The position numbers were made by a program, and so were the translations under genes. Positions 46,364 through 55,475 of a DNA stretch of 64,000 nucleotides are shown here, one piece after another. The notes under the pieces are model-generated. The model was not told the origin of the DNA, made no database searches, and was given only the letters and a program-made list of their open reading frames with translations. Positions within the stretch are counted from its first letter, which is position 1, and every line of letters begins with the position of its first letter. This stretch comes from Rubrivivax sp. A210 (GTDB lineage: Bacteria > Pseudomonadota > Gammaproteobacteria > Burkholderiales > Burkholderiaceae_C). The stretch lies in assembly GCF_904426505.1 (NCBI RefSeq), contig NZ_CAJGBN010000002.1, positions 95,732 to 159,731 of the forward strand, in the 5' to 3' direction.

Positions 46364-49102
46364 TCAGTCGAAACCGTAGGCGAAGTCGCCGTCAGCCACC
46401 GAGACCGCCACGCGGGTGATGGGCTGGCCCTGCATCATGCGCGTCAGGAATTCGCGGCTGATGTCGGGCAGCATGGTGTTGGTGAGGATGGCGTCGATCA
46501 TGCGGCCGCCCGATTCGCTCTCGGTGCAGCGGCTGACGACCAGCTTGATGACCTCGTCGGCCACCTCGAAGGGGATCTTGTAGCGCGCCTCGACCCGCTT
46601 CTTGATGCGGTTGATCTGCAGCTTGACGATCTTGCCCAGCATCTCGTCGGAGAGCGGGTAGTACGGAATCGTTACCAGCCGCCCCAGCAGCGCCGGCGGG
46701 AAGACCTTGAGCAGCGGCTCGCGCAGCGCCTTGGCCATGCCCTCGGGGTCGGGCATCAGCTCGGGGTCCTTGCACAGGCTGGCGATGAGGTCGGTGCCGG
46801 CGTTGGTCGTCAGCAGGATCAGCGTGTTCTTGAAGTCGATGAAGCGGCCCTCGCCGTCTTCCATGAAGCCCTTGTCGAAGACCTGGAAGAACATCTCATG
46901 CACATCGGGGTGGGCCTTTTCCACCTCGTCGAGCAGCACCACGCTGTAGGGCTTGCGGCGCACCGCCTCGGTGAGCACGCCGCCCTCGCCATAGCCCACG
47001 TAGCCCGGGGGCGCGCCCTTGAGCGTGGAGACGGTGTGCGCCTCCTGGTACTCGCTCATGTTGACGGTGATCATGTTCTGCTCGCCGCCGTACAGCGCCT
47101 CGGCCAGGGCCAGCGCGGTCTCGGTCTTGCCGACGCCCGAGGTGCCGGCCAGCATGAACACGCCGATGGGCTTGCTCGGGTTGTCGAGACCGGCGCGCGA
47201 GGTCTGGATGCGCTTGGCGATCATCGCCATCGCGTGGTCTTGCCCGATCACGCGCTGGGCCAGGCTGTCGGCCACCTTGAGAATGGTCTCGATCTCGTTG
47301 CGCGCCATGCGGCCGACCGGGATGCCGGTCCAGTCGCCCACCACCGCGGCCACGGCCTGGTAGTCCACCGTGGGCAGGATCAGCGGCGTCTCGCCCTGCA
47401 GCGTGCTGAGGCGCTCCTGCACGTCCTTCAGCTGCGCCAACTGGGCCACGCGCTCGGCCTCGCGGTCGGCATCGGTCTTGCCATCGGCGGCCGCCGCAGC
47501 AGCCGCATCGGCCTCGAGCTTGCTGCCCGTGCCTTCGACCGGGCGGATGCCGTCGCGCAGCTTGGCGCGCAAGGCCAGCAGTTCGTCGACCAGCGTGCGC
47601 TCCTCGGCCCAGCGCGCATCCAGCGCCGCCAGGCGGGCGCGTTCGGCGGTCAGCAGTTCCTGGGCTTCTTCCTCGCGCTTGCCGATGTCGATGCCGATGG
47701 CGCGCTCGCGGCCGATGATGCCCAGCTCGGTCTCCAGCGCCTCGATGCGCTTGCGCGAATCGTCCACCTCGGCCGGCGTGGCGTGCAGGCTGACGGCGAC
47801 GCGGGCGCAGGCGGTGTCGAGCAGGCTCACGCTCTTGTCGGGCAGTTGGCGCGCCGGGATGTAGCGGTGGCTGAGCTTGACCGCGGCCTCCAGCGCCTCG
47901 TCCAGGATCTGCACCTTGTGGTGCTTTTCCATCGTGCTGGCCACGCCGCGCATCATCAGGATGGCCTTGGGCTCGTCGGGCTCGTCGACCTGCACGGTCT
48001 GGAAGCGCCGCGTCAGCGCGGGGTCCTTCTCGATGTGCTTCTTGTACTCGGCGAAAGTGGTCGCGCCTATGGTGCGCAGCGTGCCGCGCGCCAGCGCCGG
48101 CTTGAGCAGGTTGGCGGCGTCGCCGGTGCCGGCCGCGCCGCCGGCGCCCACCAGCGTGTGGGTCTCGTCGATGAACAGGATGATGGGCTTGGGGCTGCCC
48201 TGCACTTCGTCGATGACGCTGCGCAGGCGCTGCTCGAACTCGCCCTTCATGCTGGCGCCGGCCTGCAGCAGGCCCACATCCAGCGCGCGCAACTCCACCT
48301 CTTTCAGGCTGGGCGGCACATCGCCACGCGCGATGCGCTGGGCGAAGCCCTCCACCACCGCGGTCTTGCCGACGCCGGCTTCGCCCACCAGGATGGGGTT
48401 GTTCTGGCGCCGCCGCATCAGGATGTCGACGACCTGCCGGATCTCGTCGTCGCGGCCGACGATGGGGTCCATCTTGCCGTCGCGGGCCTGGGCCGTGAGG
48501 TCGACGGTGAACTTCTTCAGCGCCTCCTGCTTGCCCATCGCGGCCGGGGCGATGGCGCCGCTGGCCTCGCCGGGGGCGGCGCCACCGGCCGCGCCGCTGC
48601 TGCCGTCGCTGGCGCCCTGGCCGTCTTCGGGCGAGCCGGCGACGACCTTGGCCAGCCCATCGGACAGGTCTTCGACCTTGAGCTTCTCGAACTGGCGGCT
48701 GATGGCCACCAGCGCATTGCGCAGGTTCTTGGTCTTGAGCATGCCCACCAGCATGTAGCCGCTGCGCACCACGTTGTCGCCGTAGAGCAGGGTGCCGTAG
48801 ACCCAGCCGCGCTCCACCGCGTCGGCGATGTTTTCGGCAATGCCCGAGATGCTGGTGGCGCCGCGCGGCAGGCGGTCGAGCGCCGCCGTGAGGTCGCGCG
48901 CCAGGGCCGACATGTCGAGCTGGGTGTGCTTGATGACGCGGTGCCAATCGGAATCGGCGCTCTGCAGCAGTTGCGCCAGCCAGTGCTCGAGCTCGACGTA
49001 AGGATTGCCGCGCAGCTTGCAGAACACCGTGGCACCCTCGACCGCCTTGTAGGTGGCCGGGTTGAGCTTGCCGAACAGCGTGACGCGATTGATTTCTGCC
49101 AT
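46364..49102 (-). CDS. clpV: T6SS AAA+ ATPase ClpV (TssH)
   Basis: ClpV recognises contracted TssBC sheath and disassembles it for reuse. The 912-residue protein has the N-terminal repeat domain (1-150; TVFCKLRGNPYVELEHWLAQLL), first AAA+ domain with Walker A GEAGVGKT (240-247) and LFIDETHTLVGAGG, a coiled middle domain, and a second AAA+ domain (GTSGVGKTETALALAEALYG, LLDEVEKAHPDV). Both ATP sites are intact. The loop between the N-domain and first ATPase domain is a Gly/Ala/Ser linker (about 155-185). AAAGGTG precedes the ATG. It follows tssG after 14 bases. Confidence 0.97.
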   Translation of the reverse strand: MAEINRVTLFGKLNPATYKAVEGATVFCKLRGNPYVELEHWLAQLLQSADSDWHRVIKHTQLDMSALARDLTAALDRLPRGATSISGIAENIADAVERGWVYGTLLYGDNVVRSGYMLVGMLKTKNLRNALVAISRQFEKLKVEDLSDGLAKVVAGSPEDGQGASDGSSGAAGGAAPGEASGAIAPAAMGKQEALKKFTVDLTAQARDGKMDPIVGRDDEIRQVVDILMRRRQNNPILVGEAGVGKTAVVEGFAQRIARGDVPPSLKEVELRALDVGLLQAGASMKGEFEQRLRSVIDEVQGSPKPIILFIDETHTLVGAGGAAGTGDAANLLKPALARGTLRTIGATTFAEYKKHIEKDPALTRRFQTVQVDEPDEPKAILMMRGVASTMEKHHKVQILDEALEAAVKLSHRYIPARQLPDKSVSLLDTACARVAVSLHATPAEVDDSRKRIEALETELGIIGRERAIGIDIGKREEEAQELLTAERARLAALDARWAEERTLVDELLALRAKLRDGIRPVEGTGSKLEADAAAAAAADGKTDADREAERVAQLAQLKDVQERLSTLQGETPLILPTVDYQAVAAVVGDWTGIPVGRMARNEIETILKVADSLAQRVIGQDHAMAMIAKRIQTSRAGLDNPSKPIGVFMLAGTSGVGKTETALALAEALYGGEQNMITVNMSEYQEAHTVSTLKGAPPGYVGYGEGGVLTEAVRRKPYSVVLLDEVEKAHPDVHEMFFQVFDKGFMEDGEGRFIDFKNTLILLTTNAGTDLIASLCKDPELMPDPEGMAKALREPLLKVFPPALLGRLVTIPYYPLSDEMLGKIVKLQINRIKKRVEARYKIPFEVADEVIKLVVSRCTESESGGRMIDAILTNTMLPDISREFLTRMMQGQPITRVAVSVADGDFAYGFD

Positions 49103-49116
49103 GGACTATTCACCTT

Positions 49117-50148
49117 TCAGGGCGGAGATGTCAGTTCTTGGGCGTTGAGATTCAGCAGCGGCCTCTCACCCGGGCGGCGCGGGCCGACCCAGGTGGTCCA
49201 GCCCAGGCGGCCCTGGCGGCCGAGCATGCACAGCGGGCGTTCGGCCGGGCGCAGCTCGAGCTGCAGATCCCAGCCGAATTCCTGCCCCAGGTAATGTGCC
49301 ACCAGGGCCTGCAGCGCGGGCAAGGCCTTGCCCGTAGGCAGCAGCGATTCGAAGGTGGCGGCATCCACCGGCCCGATGTGCAGGCGGAAGTGGTGCTGGC
49401 GGTCGAACACCGCGCCGCCGAGCACGGCGCTGGCGCCGAGCTGGGCCGTCGAGGCGCGGCGCGAGGCGCGCTTGCGGCCGATGCGCGAACGCTCCTCGGG
49501 CAGCAGGCGCATCCAGCGGCCGGCGAAGGATTCCACCCGCACCGGCACACGCAAAAAACCCGACAGCACGGCCTGCAGGCCGTCGACCGAACGCACCTGG
49601 CGGCTCAGCGGCCCGGCGAAGGCCAGCTTGGCCTGGACCGGCAGCGCGTCGCGGCCACGCCAGTCGGGGCCGCCGACGCCGATCAGCGCGCCGACGAAAT
49701 CGGCGAAGCGGTCTTCGCCCGGACGGTCGGCGCTGGCTGCCGGCTGGGCCTGGGCCCAGGCGCGGTAGAAGAGCAGCAGCAGCCGGTGGTGAAACATGTC
49801 GGCGAAATGCACCAGGGTGGCGTCGCCCTTGTGCAGCAGGCGCTCGCGCGCATACGACGTCATGTGCAGCGGCAGCGGGCCGTTGGCGCCGAAGAGGCCG
49901 AAGAAGCGCACTTCCAGACGCGGCGTGCCCGGCGTGTAGCCGCCGCCCACGGCTGAGAGCGCGGCCGGCGCGAAGCCGAGATCAGGCGCCTGGCCCAGGC
50001 GCAACGGCTCGTCGGCCGGGCGCCGCGCCTGGCCCAGCCGCGGCAGCTCGGGGTGGGCGGCCTCGATGGCGCGCAGCGCCTGGAAGAAATCCCAGCGGTG
50101 CGGCGCCTGGGCTATCTGCGCCAGCGGATCGGTGCGGGCGCCGCTCAC
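49117..50148 (-). CDS. tssG: T6SS baseplate protein TssG
   Basis: TssG pairs with TssF in the baseplate wedge around VgrG. The 343-residue product matches the family: APHRWDFFQALRAIEAAHP near the start, FFGLFGANGPLPLHMTSYARERL, FADMFHHRLLLLFYRAWAQAQP, and a C-terminal GWTTWVG. The start is GTG at 50148; GTGA overlaps the tssF stop (50145-50148). clpV follows. Confidence 0.95.
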   Translation of the reverse strand: MSGARTDPLAQIAQAPHRWDFFQALRAIEAAHPELPRLGQARRPADEPLRLGQAPDLGFAPAALSAVGGGYTPGTPRLEVRFFGLFGANGPLPLHMTSYARERLLHKGDATLVHFADMFHHRLLLLFYRAWAQAQPAASADRPGEDRFADFVGALIGVGGPDWRGRDALPVQAKLAFAGPLSRQVRSVDGLQAVLSGFLRVPVRVESFAGRWMRLLPEERSRIGRKRASRRASTAQLGASAVLGGAVFDRQHHFRLHIGPVDAATFESLLPTGKALPALQALVAHYLGQEFGWDLQLELRPAERPLCMLGRQGRLGWTTWVGPRRPGERPLLNLNAQELTSPP

Positions 50149-52016
50149 AGCAGCGGCCTCGAACCGCAGCGCGGCGGTCCGACCAGGATGTCGCCGCGCG
50201 CCGGCGAATGCACCCGCGTCTGCGTGAAGCCGTTGATCGAGACGTGGCGCGAGAAAAAGCGTTCGAGCACGCAGCCGAGCAGGAAACCGCCGCCGCCCTC
50301 GAAGGCGAGATCGTCGATCTCGAGCTCGATGGCCACGCCGCGGCCGAAGGTGATGGGCCCGGCCATCGGCAGGCGCCGCACCACCGGCTTCATCTTCACC
50401 GAGCGCAGGCCGTCGATCTGGCGCTGGCCAACGGCGTCGCCGGTGGAGGCGTACAGGCGCAGGATCTGGCGCAGCGCTGCGGCGCCGTGTTCGGAGTCGG
50501 TGTCGATCAGCGAAAGCTGGTTGAGCGCGAGCTGGTTGATCAGCTTCCAGGCCAGGTTGTCCTCGCGCAGCGCGGACAACGGCCGCGACGGGCCGCGTAT
50601 CACCGCGATGCGCGACACGGGGCCCGGCGTGGCCAGCGTCAGATCACCGCCCGGCTGGCCCACGGGCATCAGGATGGGCAGGTCGCGGTTGGTACACAGC
50701 GCGCGCACGCCAAGCTGGCGCAGGTCTTCGGCAAAGGGCGCCTCGTTGCCATCAACCACCGAGACATAGACCTCCGTGCCCAGGTAAGACGAGCGCGGCC
50801 CGTGGCGCTGCTGCACATCGGACAGCAGGCGCAGTTCGCGCTGCACCGCGTAATAGGCCGGATGGTTGCGCGGCTCGGTGTGAAAGGCCGTGTAGAAGGG
50901 GAGGAAGCGCCACTGGCTGTCGACGCCGACGCCATAGCCCTGCACGTCGAGCAGGGTGTGAACCTCGAAATCGAGCGGGCGCGTGCGGTCGGGAACGACG
51001 TGATAGTCGGGCGTGGCCGGCGTAACGTGGATGCGGTCGCAGCGCTTCTCGAGCAGGTTGATGGCCGGCACGCAATGCAGCGCGAAGCAGCTCGCGTCCA
51101 CCGCCTGCTGCAGCGCCGGGTCGGCGCGCGTGAACAGCAGCACCAGCTCGATCTCGTTGCCGCCGAGCTTGCGCGCTGCCGTGCCGCAGCCCAGCACGTC
51201 GAAGAACAAGAAGCGCGGCGGAAAGGCGAAATATTCCTGCAGCAGGCGGTAGCCAGAAAAGCCGGCCAGGCCCGGCGGCAGCAGCGCCTGGTCGTCCTCG
51301 AAGCCCACCGGCTCGACGGCGTCGCGGTCCAGCGCCTCCCAGCGGCCGGCGGCGCCGCGCGCCTGCACCAGCACACCCAGGGCGTGGCCGCAGATCAGCT
51401 CGTGCAGGCGGTGGGCGATGTCGTCGACGCCGGTGAGGTGCAGGCGCAGGTCGTCCATGCGGATCTGCGAGAAATCCAACCCTGCCGCGGCGCGCAGGCG
51501 CAGCTTGAGGCCGGCACGGTAGCGGCGCCACTCGGGCAGGGCCGTCAGCGGCAGGTCGGCGGCGTGGGTGAAGTATTCGGCGTGTACCAGTTCCACCGGC
51601 CACAGCCTCACGTCGTGCGCGGTGCGGAACTCGCATTGCGTGTCGCCGGACTTGCCGGCGCGGCTGGTGAGGACGCTGCCGCGAGGCACCAGGGCGCCGG
51701 CGGGCAGGGCCGGGTCGCCCATCTCGGGCTCGATGGCAGCCACCAGCATCGAAGGCGTGGGCGCCAGGAACTGCGGGTAGACGATCTCCAGCAAGCGCTG
51801 CGTGAAGCGCGGAAACTCGGCATCGATCTTGAGCTGCACGCGTGCGGCAAGAAAGGCGAAGCCTTCGATCAGGCGCTCGACATAGGGGTCGGTGACCTCC
51901 AGCCTTTCCATGCCCAGCCGCGCCGCGATCTTGGGGTGAGCCTCGGCGAACTCGGCCCCCATCTCGCGCAGATGGCGCAGTTCCTCGTTGTAGTAGCGCA
52001 GCAGCCGCGGGTCCAT
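50145..52016 (-). CDS. tssF: T6SS baseplate protein TssF
   Basis: The 623-residue protein begins MDPRLLRYYNEELRHLREMGAEFA, the defining TssF start, followed by KIAARLGM, DPYVERLIEGFAFLAARVQLKIDAEFPRFTQ and GCGTAARKLGGNEIE. It forms the baseplate wedge with TssG, TssE and TssK. The length is typical. It starts 114 bases after tssE, with a GC-rich repeat in between, and overlaps tssG by 4 bases. Confidence 0.96.
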   Translation of the reverse strand: MDPRLLRYYNEELRHLREMGAEFAEAHPKIAARLGMERLEVTDPYVERLIEGFAFLAARVQLKIDAEFPRFTQRLLEIVYPQFLAPTPSMLVAAIEPEMGDPALPAGALVPRGSVLTSRAGKSGDTQCEFRTAHDVRLWPVELVHAEYFTHAADLPLTALPEWRRYRAGLKLRLRAAAGLDFSQIRMDDLRLHLTGVDDIAHRLHELICGHALGVLVQARGAAGRWEALDRDAVEPVGFEDDQALLPPGLAGFSGYRLLQEYFAFPPRFLFFDVLGCGTAARKLGGNEIELVLLFTRADPALQQAVDASCFALHCVPAINLLEKRCDRIHVTPATPDYHVVPDRTRPLDFEVHTLLDVQGYGVGVDSQWRFLPFYTAFHTEPRNHPAYYAVQRELRLLSDVQQRHGPRSSYLGTEVYVSVVDGNEAPFAEDLRQLGVRALCTNRDLPILMPVGQPGGDLTLATPGPVSRIAVIRGPSRPLSALREDNLAWKLINQLALNQLSLIDTDSEHGAAALRQILRLYASTGDAVGQRQIDGLRSVKMKPVVRRLPMAGPITFGRGVAIELEIDDLAFEGGGGFLLGCVLERFFSRHVSINGFTQTRVHSPARGDILVGPPRCGSRPLL

Positions 52017-52089
52017 GTCAAGGCCCCTCGTGCGAGGTGAACCACCAAGCGGACGCCGTGGAACCGGCTCTGCCGGGCCACTGGCGTCG

Positions 52090-52130
52090 CCCCCCCGGGG
52101 GGGAGGCGCCGAAGGCGCTTCGGGGGGGGG
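52090..52130. repeat. GC-palindromic intergenic repeat between tssE and tssF
   Basis: A perfect C7G7 palindrome (52090-52103) is followed by GCGCC-GAA-GGCGC (52106-52118) and a run of ten G (52121 onward). The outer C and G runs can pair around the inner hairpin. It ends immediately before the tssE stop. The shape resembles short palindromic intergenic repeats I recall from Burkholderiales genomes; only one copy is in this window. It could modulate expression between tssE and tssF. Confidence 0.6.
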
Positions 52131-52637
52131 TCATCTCTTGCCTTCGCGCACCGCGACGCGGCCGGTCTCGAGGTCGATGTCGGTGTGCAGCATCAGCTCC
52201 AGCGGCACCGGCTGTGCCCACATCTGGCCGTTGATGCGGATGCCGATCTGGTTGTGGTGGTCGAGTTGGTCGCCGTTGACGACGACCTCCACCACCAGGG
52301 TGTCGGGCAGGATGCGCGGCTCGTGGCGGATGATGGCCTCGCGCACGGCGGCCTGCAGCGCATGGGGATCAATGGACGAGGCGGCGCGGCCAGACATCGG
52401 CGGCAGGCCGTAGTTGATGACCGAGTGCCGGGCGTGGGGCGCCGACTCCCAGTCGATCTCGCCATTGGGCTGGGTGGCGTTGAAAAGCCAACCCAGATCA
52501 CGCAGCACCATCTCGCGCAGGCGCTGGCGGTTGATGACGCGCGATTCCACCGCCTCGACCTTGGCCTCGGGTTCGTCGTCGCTCAGGCGGTCGAGCAGCG
52601 CGGGTTGGAGCCGGTCCTGCTGGCGCAGCGTGGCCAT
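52131..52637 (-). CDS. tssE: T6SS baseplate protein TssE (gp25-like)
   Basis: The 168-residue protein is the lysozyme-like gp25 homologue of the baseplate. It shows LLDRLSDDEP, the VINRQRLREMVLRDLGWLFN segment, HSVINYGLP (gp25 signature), IRHEPRILPDTL and VVVNGDQLDHHNQIGIRI. It starts 19 bases after tagJ; its stop abuts the GC palindrome at 52090-52130. Confidence 0.96.
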   Translation of the reverse strand: MATLRQQDRLQPALLDRLSDDEPEAKVEAVESRVINRQRLREMVLRDLGWLFNATQPNGEIDWESAPHARHSVINYGLPPMSGRAASSIDPHALQAAVREAIIRHEPRILPDTLVVEVVVNGDQLDHHNQIGIRINGQMWAQPVPLELMLHTDIDLETGRVAVREGKR

Positions 52638-52656
52638 GTCGGGGCGTGGCGCCGCC

Positions 52657-53460
52657 TCAGGCGCCGGCGAGCGCGATGGAGCGGATGTCCATCAGCGCCA
52701 CTTCGCTGTCGCTGGTGGTGAGGATGCGCTGGCCCAGGCCGACCCAGCCGCCCTGGGCGGTCTCGCGCCAGGAGGTGGCGCGCGCCAGCGCATGAGCGTC
52801 GCCGGCCGCGATTTCGGTGTCAGGGTAGCGCGCGGGAATCAGCGCCACGGTCTCGCCGCCGTTGACGAACATCAGCTGGGCCGGCATCCAGACCGCATCG
52901 CGCAGGTCGGCCGGGGCTTCCAGCGTCACCTGCTGCAGGCGACTGAAGGGCACCCAGTAATACCGCCCGTTGACGACCGCCTCAAGCACCGGGCCCAGGC
53001 GTCCGTCGGCGTCGGCTATCCATTCGAAAGGCTTGCCGTCGAGCGTGCCGGCGCTGGCCGGCGCCTCATCGAGCGCGCGGGCGCGCATCTCGGCGGCGGC
53101 CGCGTGCTCGCCGCGGCCCTCGCGCAGCAGCGCCTCGATGAGCAAGGCCACCCAGGTCTCGGGCTCGCCGAACAGCATTGGCACCTTCTGGCCGGCAAAG
53201 ACCTGCAGGCGCAGGGTCTCGCAATGGATGGCCTCGCGGTAGGTCTGGGCCATGGCCAGCGTGGAGGCATCGAGTTCGGACGCCACCTTGAGCTGGTTGA
53301 GCGCGCGATCCCATTGGCCCAGCACGGCCAGCAGCTGGAACAGGAAGACGCGCAGTTTGGCGTCCTGCGGATGCGTGCGCACCTGGTCGGTGAGCAACTT
53401 GAGCGCGCGCGCGGCGTCGCCCGTGCGCAGGGCCTCAAGGGCGGCGGTGGAGTTCGTCAT
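52657..53460 (-). CDS. tagJ: T6SS-associated protein TagJ (ImpE family)
   Basis: The 267-residue product matches ImpE/SciE. The N-terminal half is TPR-like (ALEALRTGDAARALKLLTDQVRTHPQDAKLRVFLFQLLAVLGQWDRALNQL is split across two helical pairs), and the C-terminal half has the family motif GRYYWVPFSRLQQV, WMPAQLMFVNGGE and PARYP. In Pseudomonas HSI-I, TagJ binds the TssB sheath protein and can assist ClpV. It is found in a subset of T6SS, mainly those with the FHA/PpkA/PppA module, as here. It lies 125 bases after the last hcp. Confidence 0.92.
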   Translation of the reverse strand: MTNSTAALEALRTGDAARALKLLTDQVRTHPQDAKLRVFLFQLLAVLGQWDRALNQLKVASELDASTLAMAQTYREAIHCETLRLQVFAGQKVPMLFGEPETWVALLIEALLREGRGEHAAAAEMRARALDEAPASAGTLDGKPFEWIADADGRLGPVLEAVVNGRYYWVPFSRLQQVTLEAPADLRDAVWMPAQLMFVNGGETVALIPARYPDTEIAAGDAHALARATSWRETAQGGWVGLGQRILTTSDSEVALMDIRSIALAGA

Positions 53461-53585
53461 GGGGTTTCCCGGCTGGTTCTACCTGTGACCGATCATTGCA
53501 GACTGGCGGCCGTTGGCACGACAGGCATCGATCATTCTTGCGCGCGCAGTCGGGCGGCCCCTGTGTCTCATCCTCGGCTGCGAGT

Positions 53586-54095
53586 TCAAACGGGCGCGTT
53601 CCGGTTCAGATCCCAACCGGCCTTGATGGCGGCACCCATGTTGCCGCCTGCGGACTGCGTGCTGTAGGCCACTTCGATCTTGGCGAAACTGAGCGTCACG
53701 AAATCCTGCGGCAGGACGGTTTCTCCCTCGGCCTTGATGGTGTAGCCCGAAACGAGCACGTCGGTCAGCGTGACGGTGTAGAACGGAAACTGCTGCGAAC
53801 CGCCAGCCTTGCAGCAGGTCAGTATCGCCTTCGGAATGTGCTGGCCCGTCACACAGGCAGTTTGCAGCTTGGGCGATGCGGCGCACATTTTGGTGACGAA
53901 GCTCAGTTCCTTGAACTGCACCTTGCCGGCGCCGCCGCCGGCACCACCGTAGCCGAATGAACCCGTCTGCGAGAGCCCGAAGCTCCAGGACTCGACTTCG
54001 ATCTGCTCCGGGAACTTGATGTTTCGCGACTCGCCCTTGATGCCTTCCAGGTACAGCAGGAAGTCCTCTTGCCCGTACGCGCCCTTGATCGCCAT
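53586..54095 (-). CDS. hcp: Hcp (TssD) tube protein, copy 1 (169 aa)
   Basis: Hcp forms the hexameric tube thrown by the T6SS. The 169-residue product has EGIKGESRN, EVESWSFGLSQTGSFGYGGAGGGAGKV split around a Gly-rich loop, KIEVAYSTQ and the final AGWDLNRN. It carries more cysteines (Cys71, Cys80, Cys94 and Cys95) than the other two copies. TAGGAG precedes the ATG at 54095. It is third in transcription order of the three hcp genes and the most divergent by eye. Confidence 0.95.
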   Translation of the reverse strand: MAIKGAYGQEDFLLYLEGIKGESRNIKFPEQIEVESWSFGLSQTGSFGYGGAGGGAGKVQFKELSFVTKMCAASPKLQTACVTGQHIPKAILTCCKAGGSQQFPFYTVTLTDVLVSGYTIKAEGETVLPQDFVTLSFAKIEVAYSTQSAGGNMGAAIKAGWDLNRNAPV

Positions 54096-54163
54096 TTCGA
54101 ATGCTCCTAGATTGCGTCATGCCCATGCAGATCGCTGCGGGCCGCCGCCTGCACTGTCAGTCC

Positions 54164-54182
54164 GGCCGGAGTAAGCCCGGCC
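54164..54182 (-). terminator. Hairpin between hcp copies 2 and 1
   Basis: GGCCGG (54164-54169) and CCGGCC (54177-54182) form an inverted repeat 5 bases after the stop of hcp copy 2. No T tract follows on the minus strand, so it is more likely an mRNA-end or attenuation hairpin than a full terminator. Confidence 0.4.
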
Positions 54183-54187
54183 CGGCC

Positions 54188-54691
54188 TCAGATCTTCACG
54201 TTCTTTCGCAAGTCCCAGCCGGACTTGATCGCCGCGCCCACCCCGCCCTTGGAATCCTGCTGGCCATAGGCCGTCTCGATGCGCGCGAAATTGAGCGAGA
54301 ACTGGTCGATGGGCATCTGCAGTTCACCGGACCTGACACCGGAATATCCGGTGTCGTAGGCCGACACCAGCACGTCGCTGAGCGTCATCGTGTAGAAAAC
54401 CTCTTGCCGCCCACCGGCCTTGCGGCAGGTGAGCACAGCGCGCTCGATGTGCTTGCCCGAGGCGCAGGCATCCATGAGCTTGGGTGAGGCGCAACTGATG
54501 CGCGCCCTGAAGCTGATGTCCTGGAACTGCACCTTGCCGACGCCGCCACCCCCGCCAGAGCCGAACGAACCGCTTTGCGTGATGCCGAAAGTCCAGGACT
54601 CGAGATCGATCTCGTCCTTGGTCGATGCCCCGCGCGACTCGCCCTTGATACCGTCGATCTTGAGCGTGAAATCCTGAAAATTGCCGGGCAT
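54188..54691 (-). CDS. hcp: Hcp (TssD) tube protein, copy 2 (167 aa)
   Basis: The 167-residue product is an Hcp homologue: LKIDGIKGESRG, DLESWTFGITQSGSFG with a Gly-rich loop, VLTCRKAGGRQEVFY and the terminal AAIKSGWDLRKN. GAGGAGAGG precedes the ATG. It lies between the other two copies, with hairpins before and after, so the three genes can be made in different amounts. Confidence 0.95.
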   Translation of the reverse strand: MPGNFQDFTLKIDGIKGESRGASTKDEIDLESWTFGITQSGSFGSGGGGGVGKVQFQDISFRARISCASPKLMDACASGKHIERAVLTCRKAGGRQEVFYTMTLSDVLVSAYDTGYSGVRSGELQMPIDQFSLNFARIETAYGQQDSKGGVGAAIKSGWDLRKNVKI

Positions 54692-54782
54692 TCTGACCTC
54701 TCCTCAGTCGCCCTGGCGCCGGGCGACCCACCTGTTGCTCTCTAGAGCCGGCACTTGCGCCGAGCAAGGGCCAAGGCAAACG

Positions 54783-54860
54783 TTGGGCCCATTCAAGGGC
54801 CCAAGGAAATGCATTTCGTTCATGGCACCGCAGCCCCCTGCCGCCGGACGGCGGCAGGGG
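54783..54860 (-). terminator. Two strong hairpins between hcp copies 3 and 2
   Basis: On the minus strand, 8 bases after the stop of hcp copy 3, an 11-bp perfect stem (54835-54845 with 54850-54860, 4-base loop) occurs. A second perfect 8-bp inverted repeat (TTGGGCCC 54783-54790, GGGCCCAA 54797-54804) follows. Neither has a T tract on the minus strand. They could attenuate or protect the message. Confidence 0.5.
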
Positions 54861-54868
54861 CGCGGGCA

Positions 54869-55357
54869 TCACACCGTGGTGCTCTTCTTCAGGTCGTAGC
54901 CGGCCTTGATGGCCGCGCCCAGCGCGCCCTTGGCGTCCTGGACCTTGTACGAGTACTCGATCTTGGCGAAATTGAGTGCAAACTGGTCCTTCGGCAATTC
55001 GCCGCCGGCACCGTGGCCGCCCGTCTGGTAGCTGGACACCAGGATGTCCGACAGCGTGATGATCAGGAACTCTTCTTGCTTGCCGCCGGCCTTGCGGCAG
55101 GTCAGGATGGCCGACTTGATGTGCTGGCCCGTGGCGCTGGCGATGAAGAGCTTGGCCGACGCTGCATTCGTCTGGGACGTGAAATGCACGTCCTGGAACG
55201 AAGCCTTGCCCGCACCACCACCACCGCCCTGTCCGAACGAGCCGGTCTGGGTGAGGCCGAAGCTCCACGACTCGAGCTGGATTTCGTCCTTGTGCTTGTC
55301 ATCCTGGGACTCGCCCTTGATGCCATCAATCTTCAGGAAATAGTCAACTGCTGCCAT
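54869..55357 (-). CDS. hcp: Hcp (TssD) tube protein, copy 3 (162 aa)
   Basis: The 162-residue product has YFLKIDGIKGESQ, LESWSFGLTQTGSFGQGG, AILTCRKAGGKQEEF, FAKIEYSYKVQDAKG and AGYDLKKS. It is the first hcp after tssC and closest in pattern to copy 2. AAGGAG precedes ATG 55357. The two strong hairpins just after its stop set it apart from the later copies and suit high expression of this one. Confidence 0.95.
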   Translation of the reverse strand: MAAVDYFLKIDGIKGESQDDKHKDEIQLESWSFGLTQTGSFGQGGGGGAGKASFQDVHFTSQTNAASAKLFIASATGQHIKSAILTCRKAGGKQEEFLIITLSDILVSSYQTGGHGAGGELPKDQFALNFAKIEYSYKVQDAKGALGAAIKAGYDLKKSTTV

Positions 55358-55475
55358 AGTGCATTCTCCTTGGCTGCCCCATCACGGGGCGGTTTTCGCT
55401 GCAATAGCGCCCGTGGCATACGGGCGTCCTCCTGTACAGCCACAAGGAGGAGATAGGTCGAAACCCAACGTTTTC

